DNA of 64,000 nucleotides from Variovorax paradoxus (lineage in GTDB: Bacteria > Pseudomonadota > Gammaproteobacteria > Burkholderiales > Burkholderiaceae_C): NCBI GenBank assembly GCA_016806145.1, contig CP063166.1, forward strand, positions 5,952,001 to 6,016,000, written 5' to 3'. The notes beneath the pieces are model-generated. The model was not told the origin of the DNA, did no database searches, and saw only the letters and a list, made by a program, of their open reading frames with translations. The stretch's first letter is position 1. Each line of letters starts with the position of its first letter. Of this stretch, positions 55,806 to 63,405 are shown in pieces. Made by a program: the position numbers and the translations under genes.

Positions 55806-56618
55806 ATGGCCTACCTAGCCCCCGCCGAGTTCGTCACCAAGATGGTCGATGCCGGCGAATCCAAGCTGCTGATGTCCACGCGCGACACGCTGATCCGCTC
55901 GTTCATGGCGGGCGCCATCCTCGCGCTGGCGGCGGCCTTCGCGGTCAGCATCACGGTCAACACCGGCAATGCGCTGGTCGGCGCGATGCTGTTCCCGGTC
56001 GGTTTCATCATGCTGTACCTGCTGGGCTTCGACCTGCTGACCGGCGTCTTCACCCTGGCGCCGCTCGCGGTGCTCGACAAGCGCCCCGGCGCCACCTGGG
56101 GCGGCGTGATGCGCAACTGGGGCCTGGTGTTCGTCGGCAACTTCGCGGGCGCGCTCACGGTCGCGGTGTTCATGGCGATCATCTTCACCTTCGGCTTCAG
56201 CGAGGCGCCCAACGCCATCGGCGAGCGGCTCGGCCACATCGGCGAGGGCCGCACGCTCGGCTATTCCACGCACGGCGCGGCCGGCATGCTGACGCTGTTC
56301 ATCCGCGGCGTGATGTGCAACTGGATGGTGTCGACCGGCGTGGTCGCGGCCATGATGTCGACCACCGTCTCGGGCAAGGCGATCGGCATGTGGATGCCCG
56401 TGATGATCTTCTTCTACATGGGCTTCGAACATTCGATCGTCAACATGTTCCTGTTCCCCACCGGCCTGATGCTCGGCGGCAAGTTCACGCTGATGGACTA
56501 CCTGATCTGGAACGAACTGCCCACGGTGATCGGCAACCTGGTCGGCGGCCTGAGCTTCGTCGGCCTCACGCTCTACGCCACGCACTACAAGACGGCGCCC
56601 AAGCGCGTCGCGGGCTGA
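55806..56618 (+). CDS. Formate/nitrite transporter (NirC/FocA family)
   Basis: A 270-residue FNT channel with about six membrane segments. Family features are the N-terminal LAPAEFVTKMVDAGESK, the pore-forming broken-helix regions MLFPVGFIMLYLLGFDLLTG and FEHSIVNMFLFPTGLM (conserved pore His in GFEHSIVNM) and WMPVMIFFYMGF. The position after nirBD implies nitrite import or export. It starts behind AAGGA in the 48-base gap after nirD. A PP2C-kinase fusion gene follows at 10 bases. Confidence 0.93.
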   Translation: MAYLAPAEFVTKMVDAGESKLLMSTRDTLIRSFMAGAILALAAAFAVSITVNTGNALVGAMLFPVGFIMLYLLGFDLLTGVFTLAPLAVLDKRPGATWGGVMRNWGLVFVGNFAGALTVAVFMAIIFTFGFSEAPNAIGERLGHIGEGRTLGYSTHGAAGMLTLFIRGVMCNWMVSTGVVAAMMSTTVSGKAIGMWMPVMIFFYMGFEHSIVNMFLFPTGLMLGGKFTLMDYLIWNELPTVIGNLVGGLSFVGLTLYATHYKTAPKRVAG

Positions 56619-56628
56619 TCGCGCCTCC

Positions 56629-58377
56629 ATGGCCGCCGGGCGCCAGGCGCCGCGCGTCACGCTGGGCCAGCACTCGCTGGCGGGCGTCGGGTCGGCGGTC
56701 AACCAGGACTTCCATGGCGCGATGCTGCCCGAGGGCGCGCAGCGCGCCGCCAAGGGCATCGCGCTCGCGCTGGCCGACGGCATCGGCTCGAGCCGCGTGA
56801 GCCAGGTCGCGAGCGCGGCCGCCGTGCGCGGCTTCCTCGAGGACTACTACGCCACCTCCGACGCCTGGTCGGTGCGCCGCGCGGCGCAGCGCGTGCTGGG
56901 CGCCACCAACTCCTGGCTGCATGCGCAGACCATGCGCAGCGACGCGCGCTTCGACAAGGACAGCGGCTACGTCTGCACCTTCAGCGCGCTGATCCTCAAG
57001 GGCCGCGAGCTGCACCTGCTGCACGTGGGCGATGCGCGCATCTACCGCGTGCACGCGAGCGCGCTCGAGCAGCTCACCGACGACCACCGCGTGCATGTCT
57101 CGTCGGTGGAGTCGTACCTGGGCCGCGCGCTGGGCGCGGGCCCCAACGTCGAGATCGACTACCGCTGCTGGGAGGCCGAGGCCGGCGAGGTCTACCTGCT
57201 GGCCACCGACGGCGCGCATGCGCACCTCGATGCCGCCGCCGTGAACGACGCACTGGTGCGCTGCGCCGGCGATCTCGACGCGGCCGCGCTGCGCCTGGTG
57301 CAGATCGCCCGCGCGCGCGGCAGCCAGGACGATGCCACCGTGCAGCTGCTGCGCATCGACGAACTGCCCGCGCCCGATGCGCCGGCGCCGGCGCTCGAGC
57401 GCGAAGGGCTCGCACTGCCGCCGGTGCTCGCGCCGCGCGACCGCTTCGAGGGCTTCACGCTGGTGCGCGAGATCCACCTGAGTTCGCGCAGCCACGTCTA
57501 CCTCGCCACCGACGACGCCAGCGGCCGCCCGGCGGTGCTGAAGCTGCCCTCGGTGGACCTGCGCGAGGACGCTGCCTATCTCGACCGCTTCGTGCTCGAG
57601 GAATGGGTGGCGCGGCGCATCGACAGCCCGCACGTGCTCAAGGCCTGGCCGCTGGAACGTGCGCGCGGCCACCTGTTCGTGGCGATGGAATACGTGGAGG
57701 GCCAGACGCTCGCGCAGTGGATGGTCGACCACCCGCGGCCCTCGCTCGACAGCGTGCGTGCCATCGTCGCGCAGCTCGCGCGCGGCCTGCAGGCGATGCA
57801 CGGCAAGGAGATGCTGCACCAGGACCTGCGGCCCGAGAACGCGATGATCGACCGCGCGGGCACGGTCAAGCTGATCGACCTGGGCGCCACCCACGTGGCC
57901 GGGCTCGACGATGGCGGCGGCGAGCCGCGCGCGCTCGCGATCGAGGGCACGCCGCAGTACACCGCGCCCGAGTACTTCACGGGCCAGGGCGGCACGGCGC
58001 GCTCCGACCTGTTCTCGCTGGCCGTGATCGCCTACCGCATGCTGAGCGGGCAACTGCCCTACGGACTGCAGGCGTCGCGCATCCGCACGCAGGCCGATGT
58101 CAACCGCCTGCGCTACGTGCCGCTGCGCCAGTTCCGGCCCGAGCTGCCGGCCTGGGTCGACGCGGTGCTGCACAAGGCGCTGCATCCGCAGCCCGCGAAG
58201 CGGCAGCAGGCGGTGTCGGAGTTCGCGCACGACCTGCAGTCACCCGGCGCCGAGTTCCTGCGCGCGCGAGCGCCGGCGCTGATCGAGCGCCGGCCGGTGC
58301 TGTTCTGGCAATGCACCACGGTGCTGCTGGCCCTGGCGGTGGTGGTGCTGCTGGGTCTGCGCGCCTTCGGGCGCTGA
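56629..58377 (+). CDS. PP2C phosphatase / Ser-Thr kinase fusion, membrane-tailed
   Basis: A 582-residue protein. Residues 1-240 are a PP2C phosphatase with metal motifs VNQDFHG, LADGIGS, HVGDARIYR, LLATDGAH and SQDDATV. Residues about 275-540 are a kinase-like domain: Lys in VLKLPS (K305), HQDLRPEN (H397/D399), IDLGATH (D417 of the DFG equivalent) and APEYF. The glycine-rich loop is missing (REIHLSSRSHVYLA). A C-terminal membrane helix (about 555-577) ends the chain. It is the last gene of the nirBD-FNT run, where such fusions are known in proteobacterial nitrate assimilation clusters. Confidence 0.93.
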   Translation: MAAGRQAPRVTLGQHSLAGVGSAVNQDFHGAMLPEGAQRAAKGIALALADGIGSSRVSQVASAAAVRGFLEDYYATSDAWSVRRAAQRVLGATNSWLHAQTMRSDARFDKDSGYVCTFSALILKGRELHLLHVGDARIYRVHASALEQLTDDHRVHVSSVESYLGRALGAGPNVEIDYRCWEAEAGEVYLLATDGAHAHLDAAAVNDALVRCAGDLDAAALRLVQIARARGSQDDATVQLLRIDELPAPDAPAPALEREGLALPPVLAPRDRFEGFTLVREIHLSSRSHVYLATDDASGRPAVLKLPSVDLREDAAYLDRFVLEEWVARRIDSPHVLKAWPLERARGHLFVAMEYVEGQTLAQWMVDHPRPSLDSVRAIVAQLARGLQAMHGKEMLHQDLRPENAMIDRAGTVKLIDLGATHVAGLDDGGGEPRALAIEGTPQYTAPEYFTGQGGTARSDLFSLAVIAYRMLSGQLPYGLQASRIRTQADVNRLRYVPLRQFRPELPAWVDAVLHKALHPQPAKRQQAVSEFAHDLQSPGAEFLRARAPALIERRPVLFWQCTTVLLALAVVVLLGLRAFGR

Positions 58378-58383
58378 CGGCGC

Positions 58384-59304
58384 TCAGCCCGCGCGCTTGG
58401 TGCGGATCGCCTTCGAGGCGCGCGAGTTCGGCTCGCGGCCCAGCGCTTCGCTGATGTAGACGCCGGCGTCGATCAGCTTGTCGAGGTCGATGCCGGTCTC
58501 GATGCCCATGCCGTGCAGCATGTAGACCACGTCCTCGGTCGCCACGTTGCCGGTCGCGCCCTTGGCATAGGGGCAGCCGCCGAGGCCGGCCGAGGACGAC
58601 TGGAAGTTCCACACGCCCAGCTCGAGCGCCGCCAGCGTGTTGACCAGCGCCTGCCCGTAGGTGTCGTGGAAGTGGCCCGAGATGGCGTCGACGCCGAAGT
58701 GGGCCAGCGTGGCCTCCATCGCCGCCTGCACCTTGCGCGGCGTGCCCACGCCGATGGTGTCGGCCACGTCGACGCGCTGCACGCCGATGCCCTTCATCAG
58801 CTGCGCGAGGTAGCCGACCTTGGCCGGGGCGATCTCGCCTTCGTAGGGGCAGCCGACGGTGCACGACATCGCGCCGCGCACGCGGATGCCCTTGTCGAGC
58901 GCCGCGGCCACCACGGGCGCGAAGCGCTCGATGCTCTCGGCGATCGAGCAGTTGATGTTCTTCTGGCTGAAGGCCTCGCTGGCGGCGCCGAACACCACGA
59001 TCTCGTCGGGCCATTCCTCGCGCGGCGCGGCGATGGCGGCCTCGAAGCCCTTGAGGTTGGGTGTGAGCACCGAGTAGCGCACGCCGGGCTTGCGCTTTAT
59101 GCCGTGCATCACCTCGGCGTTGTCGGCCATCTGCGGCACCCACTTCGGGCTCACGAAGCTGGTGACCTCGATCTCCTCGAGGCCGGCGTCCTGCAGCCGG
59201 TGCACCAGGCCGATCTTGGTCTCGGCCGAAACCGGCTGCTTCTCGTTCTGCAGCCCGTCGCGCGGGCCGACGTCGACGATCTGGACGCGGGTGGGGAGTT
59301 TCAT
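58384..59304 (-). CDS. Hydroxymethylglutaryl-CoA lyase
   Basis: A 306-residue TIM-barrel lyase that cleaves HMG-CoA into acetyl-CoA and acetoacetate. Motifs: VDVGPRDGLQNE with catalytic Arg and metal Asp, GHFHDTYGQ with the metal His pair, and the signature GLGGCPYAKGATGNVATED with the active-site Cys. The start is ATG 59304 (MKLPTRVQIVDV). It serves leucine breakdown in general; here it stands next to a LysR gene and across from a CoA-transferase cluster. Converges on the PP2C-kinase gene with a 6-base gap. Confidence 0.93.
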   Translation of the reverse strand: MKLPTRVQIVDVGPRDGLQNEKQPVSAETKIGLVHRLQDAGLEEIEVTSFVSPKWVPQMADNAEVMHGIKRKPGVRYSVLTPNLKGFEAAIAAPREEWPDEIVVFGAASEAFSQKNINCSIAESIERFAPVVAAALDKGIRVRGAMSCTVGCPYEGEIAPAKVGYLAQLMKGIGVQRVDVADTIGVGTPRKVQAAMEATLAHFGVDAISGHFHDTYGQALVNTLAALELGVWNFQSSSAGLGGCPYAKGATGNVATEDVVYMLHGMGIETGIDLDKLIDAGVYISEALGREPNSRASKAIRTKRAG

Positions 59305-59449
59305 GGCTTGTCTCTGGTGTCGCGGGAGGATGGAACAGCGGAATCCATTGTCCGGCAGATGGGCCCGGCCTGCCTGGTACACAAGGCGCGGAAGGTAGCA
59401 ATGCGCGCCAGAGCGGTTGCAAATGGTGCCAGCCTCCTTCGCATCGGGA

Positions 59450-60355
59450 CTAGCCGTCGCTGCGCTCGAGCATGCTGGTGCGGAACGCCATCTTGCGCAC
59501 GATGGCCGCGAAGGCGCGCGTGGGCGCCGCCTCGCGCGCCTTCGGTGCCCACAGCATGCCGGGCGTGCGCACCGGCGTCGGGCTCTCGAGCCGCACGGTC
59601 GCGAGCCCCGAGTTCGGCAGCACCGCATTGGCCGAGACGATGGCCGCGAGCCGCGTCTTCGCCACCAGGCCCATGATCGGCGCCAGCGTGTTGATCTCGG
59701 CCACCACCTGCGGCTCGGCGCCGCAGGAGCGGAAGCACTCGTCGAGCATCTGCCGCGTGGCGAAGCTCGCGGGCAGCAGCGCCATCGGCAGGCGGTGCAG
59801 CTCGACCATGCGCAGGCGCTTGCGCCGCGCCAGCGGATGGTCGTGCGCCACCACCAGCACCATCTCCTCGTTGTAGAGCGGCTCGAACTGCAGCGGCCCG
59901 GGCTGGGCCGGCCGGTAGGCGATGCCGAGGTCGAGCGTGCCCTGCTGCAGCCGCTGGCCGATCAGGTCGGCCGCGAGTTCGTCGACGATCACGCGCACGC
60001 GCGGATAGCGCTGCTGGAAGCCCGCGATGCAGTCGGGAATGAAGCCGAGGTTGAAGGTGTGGGTCGAGCCGATGCGCAGCTCGCCGGCCGCCTCCTGCGG
60101 GTCCTCGCGCAGCGCGCCGAGGCCGCGGTCGATCTCCTGCAGCGCGCGCGTGGCGTGGTGCAGGAAGGCCTCGCCGGCCTCGGTCAGCGCCACGCGCTTG
60201 CCGATGCGGTCGAACAGCGGCCGGCCCAGCTCCTCCTCGAGCTGCTTGATCTGGTGCGACAGCGTGGACTGCGTGACGTGCAGCCGCTCGGCCGCGCGCG
60301 TGAAGTTGAGCGAGCCGGCCAGGGCGCTGAAGTAGCGCAGGTGCCGCAGTTCCAT
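59450..60355 (-). CDS. LysR-family transcriptional regulator
   Basis: A 301-residue LysR protein. The winged helix is at the N-terminus (MELRHLRYFSALAGSLNFTRAAERLHVTQSTLSHQIKQLEEELG) and the ligand-binding domain follows (ELRIGSTHTFNLGFIP, TLDLGIAYRP). It resembles CynR and other LysR members with FNLGFIP-like starts. ATG 60355 is chosen over an upstream in-frame start; GGAAGG lies nearby. It is divergent from the CoA-transferase operon, and a T-N11-A box occupies the shared gap, so it very probably controls that operon in response to a pathway compound. Confidence 0.93.
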   Translation of the reverse strand: MELRHLRYFSALAGSLNFTRAAERLHVTQSTLSHQIKQLEEELGRPLFDRIGKRVALTEAGEAFLHHATRALQEIDRGLGALREDPQEAAGELRIGSTHTFNLGFIPDCIAGFQQRYPRVRVIVDELAADLIGQRLQQGTLDLGIAYRPAQPGPLQFEPLYNEEMVLVVAHDHPLARRKRLRMVELHRLPMALLPASFATRQMLDECFRSCGAEPQVVAEINTLAPIMGLVAKTRLAAIVSANAVLPNSGLATVRLESPTPVRTPGMLWAPKAREAAPTRAFAAIVRKMAFRTSMLERSDG

Positions 60356-60392
60356 GGAGGCCTTCCGTTGCGTCGAACGATCGATGCCATCG

Positions 60393-60413
60393 ATGGTATC
60401 CATGCAAAACCAT
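60393..60413. promoter_or_regulatory. LysR box (ATGGT-N11-ACCAT)
   Basis: A perfect ATGGT/ACCAT repeat with the 11-base spacing of LysR recognition sites, in the gap between the LysR gene and the CoA-transferase gene. An adjacent CCATCGATGG palindrome (60388-60397) overlaps its left arm. Confidence 0.75.
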
Positions 60414-60415
60414 CA

Positions 60416-60444
60416 TTGTTAAAAAACGGGCCGCCTGCATAGAG
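60416..60444 (+). promoter_or_regulatory. Sigma-70 promoter of the CoA-transferase operon
   Basis: TTGTTA (60416-60421) and ATAGAG (60439-60444) with a 17-base spacer. The LysR box ends three bases before the -35, the usual place for an activation site. Confidence 0.6.
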
Positions 60445-60497
60445 TTCGCTCCCATCCCGCGAGGGCATGACACGACACGACAGCAGGAGACACACGA

Positions 60498-61646
60498 GTG
60501 CACAAGGTCCTCAGCGGCATCAAGGTGCTGGAGCAAGGCACGTTCATCACGGGACCGGCGGCCGGCATGTTCCTGGCCGACCTCGGCGCCGAGGTGGTCA
60601 AGGTGGAGCAGCCCGGCAGCGGCGATCCGTTCCGTTCGTTCCGCGGCGGGCTCTACAGCCCGCACTTCCAGACCTACAACCGCAACAAGCGCAGCGTCAC
60701 GCTCAACCCCAAGCTGGCCGAGGACGCGGCAGTGTTCGACGAGCTGGTGAAGGACTCGGACGTCTACATCCAGAACTTCCGCCCCGGCGCGGCCGAGCGG
60801 CTGGGCGCGGGCGAGGCGCGGCTGCGCGAACTCAATCCGCGGCTGATCTACTGCGCCATCAGCGGCTTCGGCCAGACCGGCCCGGCCGCGGCGCGCCCGG
60901 CCTACGACACGGTGGCGCAGGCGGCCAGCGCCTTCCTCAAGCTGCTGGTGAACCCGGCCAATCCGCGCGTGGTGGGCCCGGCCGTGGCCGACGCGATGAC
61001 GGGCTTTTACGCGGCCTACGGCGTGCTCGGCGCGCTGGTCGAGCGCGGGCGCACCGGCCAGGGCCGCAAGGTCGAGGTCTCGATGCTCGAGGCCATGTGC
61101 CACTTCAACCTCGACGCCTTCACCCACTACTTCTCCGAGAACGAGATCATGGGTCCGTTCAGCCGGCCCAGCGTCTCGCAGTCGTACGTGCTCGAGTGCG
61201 CCGACGGCCTGTGGATCGCGCTGCACATGTCCTCGCCCGAGAAGTTCTGGCAGGGCCTGGCCAACGCGATCGAGCGGCCCGACCTGTTCCAGGACGCGCG
61301 CTTCGCCACGCGCGAGGGCCGCATCGCGCACCAGAACGACCTGATCGCGCTGCTCGACGGCCTGTTCCGCGCGCGCACGCGCGCCGACTGGTGCGCGCGG
61401 CTCGAGGCCGAGGACGTGCCCCATGCGCCCATGTACGACACGCGCGAGGCCATGGAGGACCCGCAGGCGCGCCACCTGCAGCTCGAGGTCAGCGCGCCCC
61501 ATCCCGAGGGCGGCGACTGGCGCACCATCCGCTCGCCCGTGAGCTTCGACGGCGAGCGCGCGCTCGAGGTCACGGCACCGCCGGTGCTGGGCGCCGACAA
61601 CGCGGCGATCGTCGAACCCATACGCCGACGCCTGCGGCAGCGCTGA
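60498..61646 (+). CDS. Class III CoA-transferase (CaiB/BaiF family)
   Basis: A 382-residue enzyme moving CoA between carboxylic acids. Family parts: LEQGTFITGPAAGMFLADLGAEVVKVE, QNFRPGAAERLGAG, GFGQTGPAAARPAYDT and VADAMTGFYAAYGVLGAL, which holds the active-site Asp. It starts at GTG 60498 with AGGAGA (60485-60490) upstream. First gene of an operon with an intradiol dioxygenase, a citryl-CoA-lyase-like enzyme and a Bug receptor. Its acid substrate is not deducible from sequence. Confidence 0.93.
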   Translation: MHKVLSGIKVLEQGTFITGPAAGMFLADLGAEVVKVEQPGSGDPFRSFRGGLYSPHFQTYNRNKRSVTLNPKLAEDAAVFDELVKDSDVYIQNFRPGAAERLGAGEARLRELNPRLIYCAISGFGQTGPAAARPAYDTVAQAASAFLKLLVNPANPRVVGPAVADAMTGFYAAYGVLGALVERGRTGQGRKVEVSMLEAMCHFNLDAFTHYFSENEIMGPFSRPSVSQSYVLECADGLWIALHMSSPEKFWQGLANAIERPDLFQDARFATREGRIAHQNDLIALLDGLFRARTRADWCARLEAEDVPHAPMYDTREAMEDPQARHLQLEVSAPHPEGGDWRTIRSPVSFDGERALEVTAPPVLGADNAAIVEPIRRRLRQR

Positions 61647-61687
61647 CGCATTCCCACCCCAGAAGAAGAGAACGGAGACAAAGCCCC

Positions 61688-62602
61688 ATGACCCCATCGA
61701 ACGCCGACGAGCTGACCCGGGCCGCGCTGCAGCGCCTGGAAGGCGCGGCCGACCCGCGCTTCGCGCGCATCATGCAGTCGCTGATCGAGCATCTGCACGC
61801 CTTCATCCGCGAGGTCGACCTGCAGCCCGCCGAATGGATGGCCGGCATCGAGTTCCTCACCGCCGTCGGCCAGGCCTGCGACGACAGGCGCCAGGAGTTC
61901 ATCCTGCTGTCGGACACGCTGGGCGCCTCGATGATGGTGGTGATGCTCGATCAGTTGCGCGCCGCCGCGCGCGCCGGCAGGAACGGAGAGGCGCTGCCCG
62001 CGACCGAGACCACCGAGGCCACCGTGCAGGGCCCCTACTACTGGGACGGCGCGCCCGAGCTGCCGCTGGGCGCCGACATCGCGCCGGGCGTGCGCGGCGA
62101 ACCGGCCTTCTACAGCGGCCGCGTCAGCGACACGCGCGGCGAGCCGCTCGCGAACGCGCTGCTCGACGTCTGGTCGGGCGACGGCGAGGGCGTCTACGAC
62201 ATGCAGGTCGAGGGCGCGGGCATGGCGGCGCGCGCGCGCATCCGCACCGACGCCGAGGGCCGCTACTGGTTCTGGTCGATCAAGCCCTCGTACTACCCGG
62301 TGCCGGTCGACGGCCCGGTGGGCCGCATGCTCGACGGCATGGGCCGCCATCCGAACCGGCCCGGCCACATCCACATGAAGGTGGCGGCCGAGGGCCACGT
62401 GCCGGTGACCACGCACCTGTTCGTCGCGGGCAGCCCCTACATCGACTCCGACGCGGTGTTCGGCGTGCGGCCCAGCCTCGTCGTCGACTTCGAGGCCCAT
62501 GCGCCGGGCCGCGCGCCCGACGGCCGCGCGCTCGAGCGGCCCTACTGGTCCGCGCACTACGACTTCCATCTGCAACCCGCCACCTCGAACGCCCTCTCAT
62601 GA
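61688..62602 (+). CDS. Intradiol ring-cleavage dioxygenase, hydroxyquinol type
   Basis: A 304-residue non-haem Fe(III) dioxygenase. The N-terminal helical dimerisation domain (FIREVDLQPAEWMAGIEFLTAVGQ) precedes the beta-sandwich core. Iron ligands are Y170 (YDMQ), Y203 (SYYPVP), H227 and H229 (GHIHMK). Their spacing of 33, 24 and 2 equals that of hydroxyquinol 1,2-dioxygenase and differs from catechol 1,2-dioxygenase (36). It opens a catechol- or hydroxyquinol-like ring between the hydroxyls. No maleylacetate reductase is in view. It overlaps the next gene by ATGA (62599-62602). Confidence 0.92.
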   Translation: MTPSNADELTRAALQRLEGAADPRFARIMQSLIEHLHAFIREVDLQPAEWMAGIEFLTAVGQACDDRRQEFILLSDTLGASMMVVMLDQLRAAARAGRNGEALPATETTEATVQGPYYWDGAPELPLGADIAPGVRGEPAFYSGRVSDTRGEPLANALLDVWSGDGEGVYDMQVEGAGMAARARIRTDAEGRYWFWSIKPSYYPVPVDGPVGRMLDGMGRHPNRPGHIHMKVAAEGHVPVTTHLFVAGSPYIDSDAVFGVRPSLVVDFEAHAPGRAPDGRALERPYWSAHYDFHLQPATSNALS

Positions 62603-63405
62603 AAATCGGCAAATCCACCGTCCCGCGCACCGCCATCTGCACCTCGGACGAACACACCATCGTCGTGCGCGGCCAGGACCTCTGCCGCGACCTGATCGGC
62701 CGCGTCTCGTTCTCGGACTACTTCTTCCTGCTGCTCACCGGCCGCCGTCCCGACGCGGCCTGCAGCGCGGTGCTCGACGCCACGCTGGTGGCGATCGCCG
62801 AGCACGGCCTGGTGCCCAGCGTGCAGGCCAGCCGCATGACCTTCGCGGCCGCGCCCGATGCGCTGCAGGGCGCGGTGGCCGCGGGCATCCTGGGCTGCGG
62901 CTCGGTGATCCTCGGCGCCTCCGAAACCGCGGGCCGGCTGTTCGCCGGCGTGGCGGCGCGCGTCGACGCGGGCGAAGCGCTCGACGACGTGGCGGCCGAC
63001 ACCCTTCGCGCGTTGAAGGAAGGCCGCCAGGCCATCCCCGGCTACGGCCATCCGCTGCACAAGGCCAACGATCCGCGCGTGGACCGGCTGATCGAGGTCG
63101 CGACCGAGGCCGGCGCCAACCTGCGCTACGTGCAGATCGCGCAGGCGCTCGAGCGCGCCATTCCCGCCATCGTGGGCCGCGAGCTGCGCATGAACGTCTC
63201 GGCCGCGATCCCGGCCGTGCTGCTGGGCGTGGGCTTCCCGGTGGCCTCGCTGCGCGGCGTGCCGATCCTCGCGCGCACCGCGGGGCTGATCGCGCACCTG
63301 GCCGAGGAGGCCGAGTCGCCGAGCGGCTTCGCGCTGTCCTACCAGGCCACGCGCGAGCTGCAGTACGAGGGCGAGCTGCCCGCCGGTTTCGGGAGCGCCG
63401 CATGA
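62599..63405 (+). CDS. Citryl-CoA lyase-like (citrate synthase fold) enzyme
   Basis: A 268-residue citrate-synthase-fold protein, much shorter than citrate synthase (about 430) and matching the citryl-CoA lyase module found at the end of ATP-citrate lyase. It keeps the active-site His in GYGHPLHKANDPR (H151) and the CoA region GVGFPVASLRGVPILARTAGLIAHLAEE. Such enzymes split a 3-hydroxy-acyl-CoA by a retro-Claisen step. Translationally coupled to the dioxygenase before it and the Bug receptor after it (ATGA at 63402-63405). Its true substrate is unknown. Confidence 0.85.
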   Translation: MKIGKSTVPRTAICTSDEHTIVVRGQDLCRDLIGRVSFSDYFFLLLTGRRPDAACSAVLDATLVAIAEHGLVPSVQASRMTFAAAPDALQGAVAAGILGCGSVILGASETAGRLFAGVAARVDAGEALDDVAADTLRALKEGRQAIPGYGHPLHKANDPRVDRLIEVATEAGANLRYVQIAQALERAIPAIVGRELRMNVSAAIPAVLLGVGFPVASLRGVPILARTAGLIAHLAEEAESPSGFALSYQATRELQYEGELPAGFGSAA

